A DNA stretch of 64,000 nt from Caloramator quimbayensis (lineage in GTDB: Bacteria > Bacillota > Clostridia > Clostridiales > Caloramatoraceae). This document shows, in pieces, positions 45,887-58,210 of this stretch. Position 1 is the first letter of the stretch. Each line of letters begins with the position of its first letter. The translations under genes were made by a program, and so were the position numbers. The DNA lies in assembly GCF_900167605.1 (NCBI RefSeq), contig NZ_FUYH01000011.1, forward strand, positions 1-64,000, given 5' to 3'. The notes beneath the pieces were generated by a model. That model worked only from the letters and a program-made list of their open reading frames with translations. It did not search any database and was not told the DNA's origin.

Positions 45887-46729
45887 ATGGAAATTTACGC
45901 TCTAATTGGAAGAAGCGGTACGGGAAAAAGCTTTAAAGCACAGTATGTTGCAGGTCTTTATGATATTGAATATATAATAGATGACGGTCTATTTATAAAA
46001 GGAAATAAAGTTTTAGCTGGGGTATCGGCAAAGAGAGAAAACACGAGGATTGCTGCTGTTAAAAGAGCTGTTTTTACGCATTATGAGCATAGAAAAAATG
46101 TAAAAGAGGCTATAATGGAACATTCTCCTGATAAACTTTTAATAATAGGAACTTCTGAGCATATGATAAAAAGCATAATAAAAGCTCTGGAACTTGAAGG
46201 GGATTACAGAATAATACGAATAGAAGAAGTATCAGAACTTGATGAAATTGAAGAAGCAACAAGGGCAAGAAGAATAAAAGGGAAACACGTCATACCCGTT
46301 CCTACCTTTGAGGTTAAAAAGGATTTTTCAGGTTATTTTCTCGACTCTATAAAGATGTTTGGCAAAAGAGGGAATAAAGAACCTGATATAACTGAAAAAA
46401 CTGTTGTTAGACCTACTTTTAGCTATTTAGGAAAGTATGATATAACAAACAGCGCTTTAAAGACAATAATAGCAGAGTCTGCTAAGGAAGTAGTAAATTT
46501 AGAAAAGGTATTATTAATTGATATAGATAATAGAGCAAACGGTATAATAATTACTATAGCTGTATCTCTTAATATAAATGAGCCGCTGAATGTAATAAGC
46601 AATAACATAATGCACAGGGTTAAAGATAATCTCGAATATATGACAGGAATTAACATAATAAGTGTAAATATTATTGTAAAAAACGTTAAAATCGAGGTGG
46701 AAGGGCAAAATGGAATTCTGCGAATTTGA
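45887..46729 (+). CDS. P-loop ATPase fused to an Asp23/Gls24-like domain
   Basis: A 280-residue two-domain protein. The N-terminal part has Walker A GRSGTGKS (residues 7-14) and an ATP-binding-like region to about residue 165 (LLIIGTSEHM; RARRIKGKHVIPVPTFEV). From about 175 to the end the sequence matches Asp23/Gls24 domains (YDITNSALKTIIAESAKEVVNLEKV...GIIITIAVSLN...INIISVNIIVKNVKI). Function is unknown; Asp23 proteins usually bind envelope membranes. ATG 45887 follows GGAGGA. It overlaps the glycosylase gene by 20 bases, so the two are co-translated. Confidence 0.8.
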   Translation: MEIYALIGRSGTGKSFKAQYVAGLYDIEYIIDDGLFIKGNKVLAGVSAKRENTRIAAVKRAVFTHYEHRKNVKEAIMEHSPDKLLIIGTSEHMIKSIIKALELEGDYRIIRIEEVSELDEIEEATRARRIKGKHVIPVPTFEVKKDFSGYFLDSIKMFGKRGNKEPDITEKTVVRPTFSYLGKYDITNSALKTIIAESAKEVVNLEKVLLIDIDNRANGIIITIAVSLNINEPLNVISNNIMHRVKDNLEYMTGINIISVNIIVKNVKIEVEGQNGILRI

Positions 46730-47588
46730 AAAAGGAATAGTAATAAAAAATATAGAGGATTTTGAACTAAAACATACCTTTGATTGTGGTCAATGCTTCA
46801 GATGGTCTGAAGATAAAGAAGGAAGCTATATTGGAGTTGCGGGGAAAAAAGCAGTCAGGATATACAAAAAAGAGAAGGATATATTTATTGAAGGCGCAAA
46901 GATTGATGATGCATTATTTTGGGTAAATTATTTAGATTTAGAAAGGGATTATAAGGCTGTTAAGAAAGAACTCTCAAAGGACAGCGTTCTGCTTGAGGCA
47001 ATCAATTATGGATACGGAATTAGGATTTTAAATCAGGAAATGTTTGAAACCACAATATCTTTTATAATATCTGCAAATAACAGAATTCCTATGATTAAAA
47101 GGGCTATAGAAAATATATGCAAAACCTTTGGTGATAAAATCGAGTTTGAGGGCAATACTTATTACTCCTTTCCAACTGCCCTTCAGCTATCAAGGGCCAA
47201 TATTGAAGATTTAGAAAGGTGCGGCTGCGGTTTCAGGGCAAAATATATAGTTGATACAACAAAGGAAATATTAAGCAATGAAGCTTATTTACTATTTATA
47301 AGCAGAATGAAAACTGATGATGCCCAAAGAGAACTTATGAAGCTTAAAGGAATTGGGCCTAAGGTTGCAGACTGCATACTTTTATTTTCAATGCAAAAGT
47401 ATGATGCCTTTCCTGTTGATATATGGGTTAAAAGAGTAATGCAGTATTTCTATCTTGCACCGGATGTAAGCCTTAAAAAGATAAGGGAATTTGGCAGAAA
47501 TAAATTTAAAGATTATGCAGGATTTGCACAGCAGTATCTTTTTTATTATGCAAGGGATTTTAAAGGAAGAGAGGGATTTTTAAAATAA
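46710..47588 (+). CDS. ogg: 8-oxoguanine DNA glycosylase (OGG1 type)
   Basis: A bifunctional glycosylase/AP lyase that removes 8-oxoguanine. The N-terminal domain (FDCGQCFRW near residue 25) is followed by a helix-hairpin-helix with Gly/Pro-rich loop LKGIGPKVADCILLFS, whose Lys (near 217) is the nucleophile, and the catalytic Asp in AFPVDIWVKR (near 239). The 292-residue length fits bacterial OGG homologues. Confidence 0.92.
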   Translation: MEFCEFEKGIVIKNIEDFELKHTFDCGQCFRWSEDKEGSYIGVAGKKAVRIYKKEKDIFIEGAKIDDALFWVNYLDLERDYKAVKKELSKDSVLLEAINYGYGIRILNQEMFETTISFIISANNRIPMIKRAIENICKTFGDKIEFEGNTYYSFPTALQLSRANIEDLERCGCGFRAKYIVDTTKEILSNEAYLLFISRMKTDDAQRELMKLKGIGPKVADCILLFSMQKYDAFPVDIWVKRVMQYFYLAPDVSLKKIREFGRNKFKDYAGFAQQYLFYYARDFKGREGFLK

Positions 47589-47654
47589 TATGCATATAAT
47601 TACTTGAAATAGTAAATATTAGATATATAGTATAAATTCTTAAGGGGGGATATT

Positions 47655-49259
47655 ATGAGATCTACCCTCAATTACAAAACAATAAAGCTTCAGGACGCTA
47701 TAGTTCCACAGGTTTTTATTAAAAAAGATGAAAATATAATCTATTACGATAGGATAAATTCTGATGAAGGTAGATTTTGCATTTCTTCTTTAGATGGAAT
47801 TTTAAATAGTTTTGAAGTTTTAGCAGGACAGGGAATGATAACATATGATGGAGATATGTATGTATCAAAAGCAAGGGATAATACGGTTTTAATAAAATAC
47901 TCTAAATATCAAAAAATTGAAAAGAGTATTGAACTTGAAGGTATATTTTTTGATTTTAAACAATCTTATTTTAATGAACTTATATGTCTTGGTAATTTAA
48001 ATGGGAAGACAGTAGTAAAAATACTAAACAATGATTTAGAGCAGCTAAGGACAATATATCCAAAGGATATTTTCTTCGGATGCAGCCTTTATATTGAAAA
48101 AGAGTATATATATATTGCTGGTTTTGACATACATAACGATTTTATAATAATTAAAACCAACTATATAGGTGCTGTGCTTGAAAAGTGGAACATAGGATTA
48201 AGTGATAATAAAAAAATAATATCTAAGATGCAAAAATATAAGGACTATTTTATACTCCTTTTTACAAACGGAAATGAAAGTTTGATGTTTTTTAATTATA
48301 AGGATAATTCTATAAAGGAAATATTTCCTTTTGATTTTAATGTTGAGAGCTTTTCGGATTTTAATATTGAGAAAGATACCTTATCTATCCTTGGAGAAAA
48401 ATACATATTTGATATTTCAATTATAGAAATTTTAGAATACAAGAGCAGGAGAAGAATACGAGGTTTTAAAATAGATGGGGATATTTATTCTTATGTATAT
48501 GTTGCCTTTTGCAGGATATTTTCCAAAAATATTATATTGTGCATAAAATATGCAACACCTTTGTTGTTTTTAACTTATCTGTTTTTCCTACTGAAATTTG
48601 ACATTTTGAGACTTAAAATTGATTATATATTTTATCTTCCAATTATAGTGTTTATATCTTCTATTATTTTAAGTTTTAAATATTTAATAATAAAACAAAA
48701 CAGAATTGAACAGTTTCTTTATATAAAGCATCAGAAAGACTTCAAATGTATTAATATATTTCCTTTTTATATGGGTTTTACAGCTGCATGTATAATTCAG
48801 CTTATAAATAAGAATTTTTTATATTCTTCTGTATTAGGTGTTTTTGTGTTTTTACTTTTCTTTTTAATTAATAAATCTGTAATAAACCACATACAAAATG
48901 AAAACAATAGTATTATTATTGAGCTTCTAAAGTTTGAAGATTTTTATATTAAAGAATATATAGATGAAGTATTAAAGCGCCTTAGAGAAAAAAATAGTGA
49001 AAAGCTCTTAATAGAGTTTGTAACGGATAATAATGCAAACAAGTCTGTGCTGTTAAGGTGGCAAAACAGCAGAAAAAGCATAATTAAAACCGATATTAAA
49101 ATTTTAGATAACTCAAACAAAATTGAGACAATACTTGATTTTTCAAAAAGGGATATAAAATATTCAAGATTTTCAATACTTATGGATTATCTATGTTACA
49201 TAAAGAATCAGACAAAAGTAAAGGAAATAGAGATAGAAGTTTTGGATAAAGATTCATAA
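47655..49259 (+). CDS. Membrane protein of unknown function
   Basis: A 534-residue protein with no recognised family. The first ~270 residues are hydrophilic, with repeated short strand patterns (for example YDGDMYVSKARDN, ICLGNLNGKTVVKIL, LYIEKEYIYIAGFDI) that suggest a beta-propeller-like domain. Four hydrophobic segments follow (about 285-310, 318-340, 365-385, 390-412), then a soluble C-terminal tail of ~120 residues rich in Lys and Asn. There is no signal peptide. GGGGGG precedes the ATG. It is a stand-alone gene between ogg and groES. Confidence 0.65.
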   Translation: MRSTLNYKTIKLQDAIVPQVFIKKDENIIYYDRINSDEGRFCISSLDGILNSFEVLAGQGMITYDGDMYVSKARDNTVLIKYSKYQKIEKSIELEGIFFDFKQSYFNELICLGNLNGKTVVKILNNDLEQLRTIYPKDIFFGCSLYIEKEYIYIAGFDIHNDFIIIKTNYIGAVLEKWNIGLSDNKKIISKMQKYKDYFILLFTNGNESLMFFNYKDNSIKEIFPFDFNVESFSDFNIEKDTLSILGEKYIFDISIIEILEYKSRRRIRGFKIDGDIYSYVYVAFCRIFSKNIILCIKYATPLLFLTYLFFLLKFDILRLKIDYIFYLPIIVFISSIILSFKYLIIKQNRIEQFLYIKHQKDFKCINIFPFYMGFTAACIIQLINKNFLYSSVLGVFVFLLFFLINKSVINHIQNENNSIIIELLKFEDFYIKEYIDEVLKRLREKNSEKLLIEFVTDNNANKSVLLRWQNSRKSIIKTDIKILDNSNKIETILDFSKRDIKYSRFSILMDYLCYIKNQTKVKEIEIEVLDKDS

Positions 49260-49373
49260 AATGAATTTATGAAGGATTAAGTGAAAAATAAAGAAAAAAA
49301 GAGAACGTGAATGATAAAATCATCTATTAGTCATTATTCGTACTATTTAGCTATTTTAGTTATATATAACAAT

Positions 49374-49402
49374 TTGATAATAAACTGCCATTTATTTAAT
49401 AT
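49374..49402 (+). promoter_or_regulatory. groESL promoter
   Basis: TTGATA (49374-49379), 17-base spacer, TAATAT (49397-49402), immediately upstream of CIRCE. Confidence 0.7.
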
Positions 49403-49413
49403 ATTAATTGTGA

Positions 49414-49440
49414 TTAGCACTCACTTAAAATGAGTGCTAA
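49414..49440. promoter_or_regulatory. CIRCE operator (HrcA site)
   Basis: TTAGCACTC-N9-GAGTGCTAA is a perfect copy of the CIRCE inverted repeat. It overlaps the transcription start and predicts repression of groESL by HrcA. Confidence 0.97.
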
Positions 49441-49454
49441 CAAATAGCAAATAA

Positions 49455-49772
<318 letters not shown>

Positions 49773-49777
49773 TTTGA

Positions 49778-51427
<1,650 letters not shown>

Positions 51428-51430
51428 TAA

Positions 51431-51460
51431 TAAAGCTCCCAATTGGGAGCTTTATATTTT
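51431..51460 (+). terminator. Intrinsic terminator of groESL
   Basis: A perfect 24-bp palindrome (51431-51454, TAAAGCTCCCAA and its complement) followed by TATTTTT. Confidence 0.85.
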
Positions 51461-51522
51461 TATAAACTTTTATGATTATAAATACTTTACATCATTTTTT
51501 CCCTATCATCAAGAAAACCTTC

Positions 51523-52179
51523 TCAGCCTTTTATATTTTTAAAACATAAATAGGAATATACAATAGGTACTATTGAAATTACAATTACTACAATCATTAG
51601 CCCAGTAAAGGCAATTGTACCTTTGAAGAAAGCTAAAATACCAACAATAAAACCTCCTGCAACCCAAAGGGGGGCTGAGAATCTATGGGTTTTAACCCAA
51701 ACGGTTTCGTCAGCTAAAGTCCATGGAGTTCTTATTCCAACAAAGTAGTTATGCTTTATCCTTCCCATCTGATTACCAAGTAGAATAAACACTATTCCAA
51801 CCCATAGAGTAACTATTGAACCTACATTAAATTTATATCCAAGGGAAGATAACAGTATTATATACTGAAGAGCTATAAATAAAAGGTGGAATGTATATCT
51901 TATTACATTATAGGCAGGTCTGAAGTTTACATAGTTTTGTTTCTTAGGATCCAGATTAGGAAGTATAAGAAATAAAAAATAGAATCCAATGTTCATAAGG
52001 TTTATATTTAAAATCCCAGAAAGTTTACTCGAGTATGCATCAACCTCACCTTTTATATTCCAGTGGCTTGGCATTTTATCTGGAAGGCTTGGATAAAGAT
52101 ATATACTTACTAATAGTGTTAGTACCATAAGAAGCAGTATGAACCAGTCTTTTTTTATATTTTCAATTATTTTCTTCAT
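51523..52179 (-). CDS. sdpI: SdpI-family membrane protein
   Basis: A ~218-residue membrane protein with about six hydrophobic helices. The N-terminal DUF1648-like part (YPSLPDKMPSHWNIKGEVDAYSSK) and the NQMGRIKHNYFVGIRTPWTLADETVWVKTHRFSAPLW segment are diagnostic of SdpI, the immunity/signalling protein against the SdpC toxin. No sdpC homologue is near. ATG 52179 is chosen because AAGGAGG lies 9 bases upstream; its start overlaps the end of the repressor gene. The pair is probably a stand-alone defence or sensing cassette. Confidence 0.9.
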   Translation of the reverse strand: MKKIIENIKKDWFILLLMVLTLLVSIYLYPSLPDKMPSHWNIKGEVDAYSSKLSGILNINLMNIGFYFLFLILPNLDPKKQNYVNFRPAYNVIRYTFHLLFIALQYIILLSSLGYKFNVGSIVTLWVGIVFILLGNQMGRIKHNYFVGIRTPWTLADETVWVKTHRFSAPLWVAGGFIVGILAFFKGTIAFTGLMIVVIVISIVPIVYSYLCFKNIKG

Positions 52180-52450
52180 TTTTCCCATCCTCCTTAACAT
52201 TTATAATATCAAAGAACCACCCTATTAATTCCTGAAAAACAGTTGTATTTAAGGAGTAGTAGATGTTTTGCCCCTTTCTCTCATCGTTAACAAGACCTGC
52301 CTGCTTTAAAAGGTTCAAATGGTGAGATATGCTGGGCTTTGTCATATCGAAATGCTCTGCAATCTCTCCTGCGGTTAAATCTTCTTTTCTTAGAAGCATT
52401 ATTATCTTTCTTCTTGTTGGATCGGAAAGAGCTTTAAACGGTAGATTCAA
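52163..52450 (-). CDS. sdpR: SdpR-like ArsR-family repressor
   Basis: A 95-residue winged-helix repressor (LPFKALSDPTRRKIIMLL; LTAGEIAEHFDMTKPSISHHLNLLKQAGLV; RKGQNIYYSL). It has no metal-binding CxC motif, as expected of SdpR. TTG 52450 follows GGGGGTGAT with good spacing and aligns with known SdpR N-termini. In Bacillus subtilis SdpR represses its own operon until SdpI sequesters it. Confidence 0.9.
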   Translation of the reverse strand: MNLPFKALSDPTRRKIIMLLRKEDLTAGEIAEHFDMTKPSISHHLNLLKQAGLVNDERKGQNIYYSLNTTVFQELIGWFFDIINVKEDGKNEENN

Positions 52451-52467
52451 AATATCACCCCCATATA

Positions 52468-52491
52468 TTAGATAATTAGACAATTATCTAA
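52468..52491. promoter_or_regulatory. Probable SdpR operator
   Basis: TTAGATAATT-AGAC-AATTATCTAA has perfect 10-bp arms just upstream of sdpR, and a further half-site (ATATCTAAT) follows at 52492. This suits autorepression by a dimeric ArsR-family protein. Confidence 0.7.
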
Positions 52492-52534
52492 ATATCTAAT
52501 ATAATTATATCACCTTTAAGTTATTTGTAAACAT

Positions 52535-52730
52535 CTATTTTTTCCTTATTTTATCCTTAGCATCAAGAGTTTCAGGCCTTTTTTTGCTTGTTAAAATATC
52601 GCTTAAAATATAGTTTTTAAAATCGTTAAGATTAAAGGGGGCAATAAAGGAGCAGAGCATTTGAAAAGGAAACTATTATAAATAGTAAGATTTTCTACTC
52701 TTTTTGAATTTCGTTATTTTTTGTATTCAT
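52535..52730 (-). pseudogene. gerAA remnant (start codons plus C-terminal tail)
   Basis: On the minus strand an ATG at 52730, preceded by AGGAGG inside the gerAC remnant, opens a frame that stops after 11 codons. Further on, another frame encodes FIAPFNLNDFKNYILSDI...KKRPETLDAK and stops at 52535, which resembles the conserved C-terminal tail of GerAA-family proteins. Nearly all of the ~480-residue protein is missing, consistent with an internal deletion. The 5' start coupling to gerAC is preserved, showing the original gene order gerAB-gerAC-gerAA. Confidence 0.6.
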
Positions 52731-53010
52731 AGAATGCCTCCTGAAATTTTTTCTTTGCATTCATATCTATAATTCCAAGCCTTTCAATTCTTGTTTCAAC
52801 GTTAAGATTTATTTCTGCATTTTTATATTCTTCGTTCCAGTCTAAGGTTTTGAATATATAAGGATGCTGAGCTCTAAAATATTTATAAAAATTAAAAAAA
52901 TCTGTATTAAATTCACTTTGAGATTTTAATATTATGTTTTTTATATCCTCTTTTAATCTTTGTGAAATTTCAGACTCGATATTTGATTTATAGTCTTCAG
53001 CTATTATGAT
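52714..53010 (-). pseudogene. gerAC remnant (C-terminal part)
   Basis: A minus-strand frame ending at TAA 52714 encodes about 95 residues that match the C-terminus of Ger(x)C lipoproteins: a helical YKSNIESEISQRLKEDIKN stretch, then DFFNFYKYFRAQHPYIFKTLDW, and the terminal INLNVETRIERLG. The N-terminal two thirds, including signal peptide and lipobox, are absent. The fragment begins where the gerAB remnant breaks off, in a different frame, so one deletion appears to have fused the two genes. Confidence 0.75.
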
Positions 53011-53549
53011 AAGAAATTTATCTCTCCTAATAAAGGCTTTAGATTTATGGCTTCTCCCTCAATAAACATAAAGATATGAATAAATACTATGAACAATATT
53101 ATTATTACTCCATAAAGTTCACATATTCTTCCTATGCATTGAAGCCCTTTTACTGAGGAGTAGTAAACTGATATAAACATAAAAAAGCTCAAAACCCAAA
53201 CAGGAGTTTTAGGTAGAATGATAAGTTTAATAGTTTCACAGGATATTCTTGTAATAAAGGAAAGTATTAAAAAAAAGTATATAAAATAAAGTATAGAAAT
53301 TATAAATGTCATAGTTTTCCCTAAGAGCAGATTTGAATATTCAATAAAATTTTTTTCTTTAAAAATTAGGCCTAAATAGGTTACAATATATGTGAATATG
53401 CTGACTATAATTGTCGACAGGAGAATGCTTATCCATCCACCTGTGCCCGCATTTTCAACTATACTTTTAGGAAGGTTTATAAAGCCATAGCCAAGTATTA
53501 TTCCAAAAAGATAAAATGATATTTGTCTGTTATTTAAATAATCTCTCAT
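53004..53549 (-). pseudogene. gerAB remnant (N-terminal half)
   Basis: About 180 residues of a GerAB-type endospore germination permease. It starts MRDYLNNRQISFYLFGIILGYG and contains six hydrophobic helices, but ends after about half the usual ~365 residues, where a gerAC-derived sequence begins. Start 53549 is chosen by alignment with GerAB N-termini. Without the C-terminal half and its GerAA/GerAC partners it should not form a germinant receptor. Confidence 0.8.
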
Positions 53550-53643
53550 ATTTACCAAAAACCTCACTATACTATTATTTTTTAGTATTTCTTATGGTAT
53601 AAATTTCTATACTATATTTAAAAAATTGTTAGGAGTTGAAAGG

Positions 53644-54843
53644 ATGAAAGTACTTTATTTTGATTGTTTTTCTGGAATAAGCGGGGATATGACAATAGGA
53701 GCACTTTTGAATTTAGGAGTTCCTTTCGATTATCTTTTATTAGAGCTTGACAAACTTAGCATATCAGATGAATTTGATATAGAGATAAAAGAGGGGCAAA
53801 AGTGCGGAATAACTGGAATAGATTTCAATGTACATATAAAACATAATAATGATAACCATAGCAATCATCATCATGACCATCATCATGGGCGAAATCTTAA
53901 GGACATAGAAGAAATAATAAATAATAGCAGTCTTAAGGATAATGTAAAAAAGCTTTCAAAGGATATATTTTATTGCTTGGCAAAATCTGAAAGTGAAGTT
54001 CATGGTAAGGATATATATGAGGTTCACTTTCATGAGGTTGGAGCAGTAGATTCTATTGTTGATATAGTTGGGGCAGCTATTTGTATTGACTATATAAAAC
54101 CAGATATAATAATTTCATCCCCTATAAATACAGGAAAGGGATTTGTAGAGTGCGAGCATGGAATAATACCTGTTCCTGCTCCAGCCACTTTAAAGATATT
54201 AAGAGGTGTTCCTATATACTGTGACGAAAGGGAATTTGAGCTTACGACTCCAACGGGGGCTGCTATTGTTAAAACCCTTTCAAGTGAGTTTAAGAATTTT
54301 CCCTGCATGAAAATAATTAGGGAAGGATATGGATGCGGCAAAAGGGATACTAAAAAGCCTAATCTTTTAAGGGTAATATTGGGGGAGGGTAATTCAGAGG
54401 ATGTATGCATACTTGAGGCTACAATCGATGATATGAACCCTCAGTTTTGCGGATATCTTATGGATAAACTCTTTGAAGCCGGAGCAAAGGATGTTTATTA
54501 TACACCTGTATATATGAAGAAAAACAGGGTAGGGATTTTAATTACAATAACAACGCCTGTATCTATTGAGGAAAAAATAAAAGAGATAATGTTTAAAGAG
54601 AGCACAACCATAGGGATTAGAAGATTTAATATACAAAGAACAGAGCTTGACAGAGAGTTTAAAAAGGTAAGCACTGAGTTTGGTGATATAAGGTTTAAAG
54701 TTTCAAGCTATAAAGGTGAGATAATGAACGTATCCCCAGAATATGAGGATGTTAAAAGGGCAGCAGAAAACAAAAATATTCCATTAAAGAAAATATATAA
54801 TGAAGCAGTTAAGATAGGTCACAATAAAAAAATATATGAATAA
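53644..54843 (+). CDS. larC: Nickel-pincer cofactor biosynthesis protein LarC
   Basis: LarC inserts nickel into the pincer cofactor of LarA-type racemases. The 399-residue protein has the N-terminal FDCFSGISGDM motif, a His-rich metal-handling loop near residue 75 (SNHHHDHHHGR), EVHFHEVGAVDSIVDI near 125 and LEATIDDMNPQ near 258. In some lactobacilli larC is read by a frameshift as LarC1/LarC2; here it is one uninterrupted frame. larB and larE are not adjacent. It supports the idea that the LarA homologue at 20324 is an active nickel enzyme. Confidence 0.94.
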   Translation: MKVLYFDCFSGISGDMTIGALLNLGVPFDYLLLELDKLSISDEFDIEIKEGQKCGITGIDFNVHIKHNNDNHSNHHHDHHHGRNLKDIEEIINNSSLKDNVKKLSKDIFYCLAKSESEVHGKDIYEVHFHEVGAVDSIVDIVGAAICIDYIKPDIIISSPINTGKGFVECEHGIIPVPAPATLKILRGVPIYCDEREFELTTPTGAAIVKTLSSEFKNFPCMKIIREGYGCGKRDTKKPNLLRVILGEGNSEDVCILEATIDDMNPQFCGYLMDKLFEAGAKDVYYTPVYMKKNRVGILITITTPVSIEEKIKEIMFKESTTIGIRRFNIQRTELDREFKKVSTEFGDIRFKVSSYKGEIMNVSPEYEDVKRAAENKNIPLKKIYNEAVKIGHNKKIYE

Positions 54844-54931
54844 GTTGAATTAAATTAAGAAAGGTGCAATAACTAATAAAAAGCACTTTTTTATATATTT
54901 TAAACAAAAAACAACTTTTGTCTGCTAAAGG

Positions 54932-54960
54932 TTGACATGTACTAATATTAAAGTTATAAT
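54932..54960 (+). promoter_or_regulatory. guaBA promoter
   Basis: Consensus TTGACA (54932-54937), 17-base spacer, consensus TATAAT (54955-54960). Confidence 0.9.
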
Positions 54961-54989
54961 AACGAATAAAAACAAATGAAAATACAAAT

Positions 54990-56590
<1,601 letters not shown>

Positions 56591-56596
56591 AATAAT

Positions 56597-58129
56597 ATGA
56601 ATCAGGATTTAGTTCTTGTTATAGATTTCGGTGGGCAGTATAATCAGCTTATTGCAAGAAGGGTTAGGGAGTGCTCTGTTTACTGTGAGATAGTTCCCTA
56701 TACTACCACAATAGATGAAATAGTTTCAAAAAATCCTAAGGGAATAATATTTACAGGAGGACCAAACAGCGTTTATGAGGATGGGGCTCCAAGAATAGAT
56801 AAGAAAATTTTTGAGCTCAATATACCTATTCTTGGTATATGCTATGGTGCTCAGCTTATAGCCTATACCTTAGGAGGAAAGGTTGCAGGAACGGATATAA
56901 GGGAATATGGAAATACTGAGGTTAATTTTGATACATCATCTTTAGTATTTAAGGGTTTAAAAGAGGAGAGCATCTGCTGGATGAGCCATACGGATCAGAT
57001 TATAGAACTTCCAGAGGGTTTTAAAATTACAGCAGGAAGCGATAACTGCAAAGTCGCTGCTATGGAAAATGAAGATAAAAAAATATATGGTCTTCAATTC
57101 CACCCAGAGGTTAAACATTCTCAGTATGGATTTGATATGATTAAAAACTTTTTATATAATGTCTGCGGGTTAGATGGAAGTTGGAGCATGACATCCTTTA
57201 TTGAGGATAAGGTTAAAGAGATTAAAAATATCGTTGGAGATAAAAGGGTTATATGCGCTATCTCCGGAGGTGTTGACTCTTCCGTTGCAGCGGTTCTTGT
57301 TCACAGGGCAATTGGAAAGCAGCTTACCTGTATATTCGTTGACCATGGACTTTTAAGAAAAAATGAGGCGGAGGAAGTATACAGCACCTTTAAAGAAAAG
57401 TTCGACATGGATCTTATTATGGTTGATGCTTCAAAGAGATTTTTAGGGAAGCTATCAGGTGTTAAAGATCCTGAAAGCAAGAGAAAGATTATTGGTGAAG
57501 AGTTTATTAGGGTATTTGAAGAGGAAGCAGGAAAGCTTTTAGGAATAGAGTTTTTAGTTCAGGGAACGATTTACCCAGATGTTGTTGAAAGCGGAACAGG
57601 GACATCGGCAACTATAAAGAGCCACCACAACGTTGGGGGACTTCCTGAAGATCTTAACTTTAAGCTTATAGAGCCTTTAAGAGAGCTTTTTAAAGATGAG
57701 GTCAGGGAAGTTGGAAGAAAGCTTGGAATACCAGAGGATATAGTGTCGCGTCAGCCCTTCCCAGGACCAGGCCTTGCGATAAGGGTTCTTGGTGAAATTA
57801 CTGAGGAAAAACTCCATTTAGTAAGAGAGACGGATTTCATATTAAGGGATGAGGTTAAAAAGGCAGGCCTTGACAAATCAATATGGCAGTATTTCACAGT
57901 ACTTCCCGACATAAGAAGTGTTGGAGTTATGGGGGATGAGAGAACCTACTCCCATACAATAGCGATAAGGGCAGTTGAGAGCGTAGATGGAATGACCTCC
58001 GACTGGTACAGGATACCCTATGATGTACTATCAAAAATATCATCGAGAATTGTAAATGAAGTAAAAGGCATAAACAGAGTAGTTTACGATATTACAAGCA
58101 AACCACCAGCAACAATCGAGTGGGAATAG
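56597..58129 (+). CDS. guaA: GMP synthase (glutamine-hydrolysing) GuaA
   Basis: Aminates XMP to GMP. The N-terminal class I glutaminase has catalytic Cys in GICYGAQL near residue 82 and His/Glu in QFHPEV near 167. The ATP-pyrophosphatase has the P-loop SGGVDSSV near 223, and the C-terminal dimerisation domain ends KPPATIEWE. The 510-residue length is full. It lies 6 bases after guaB. An integrase gene points toward its 3' end. Confidence 0.99.
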   Translation: MNQDLVLVIDFGGQYNQLIARRVRECSVYCEIVPYTTTIDEIVSKNPKGIIFTGGPNSVYEDGAPRIDKKIFELNIPILGICYGAQLIAYTLGGKVAGTDIREYGNTEVNFDTSSLVFKGLKEESICWMSHTDQIIELPEGFKITAGSDNCKVAAMENEDKKIYGLQFHPEVKHSQYGFDMIKNFLYNVCGLDGSWSMTSFIEDKVKEIKNIVGDKRVICAISGGVDSSVAAVLVHRAIGKQLTCIFVDHGLLRKNEAEEVYSTFKEKFDMDLIMVDASKRFLGKLSGVKDPESKRKIIGEEFIRVFEEEAGKLLGIEFLVQGTIYPDVVESGTGTSATIKSHHNVGGLPEDLNFKLIEPLRELFKDEVREVGRKLGIPEDIVSRQPFPGPGLAIRVLGEITEEKLHLVRETDFILRDEVKKAGLDKSIWQYFTVLPDIRSVGVMGDERTYSHTIAIRAVESVDGMTSDWYRIPYDVLSKISSRIVNEVKGINRVVYDITSKPPATIEWE

Positions 58130-58135
58130 TAAGAA

Positions 58136-58182
58136 AAAATCCTCTAAACCTTGATATTACAGGGTTTAGAGGATTTTAATTT
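58136..58182. terminator. Terminator after guaA
   Basis: A stem of at least 15 bp (58136-58150 with 58163-58177, TCCTCTAAACC and its complement) and a T-rich tail, shared between guaA and the leftward integrase gene. Confidence 0.85.
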
Positions 58183-58210
58183 TAATAGTGATACGCAAAT
58201 GATACATTTC

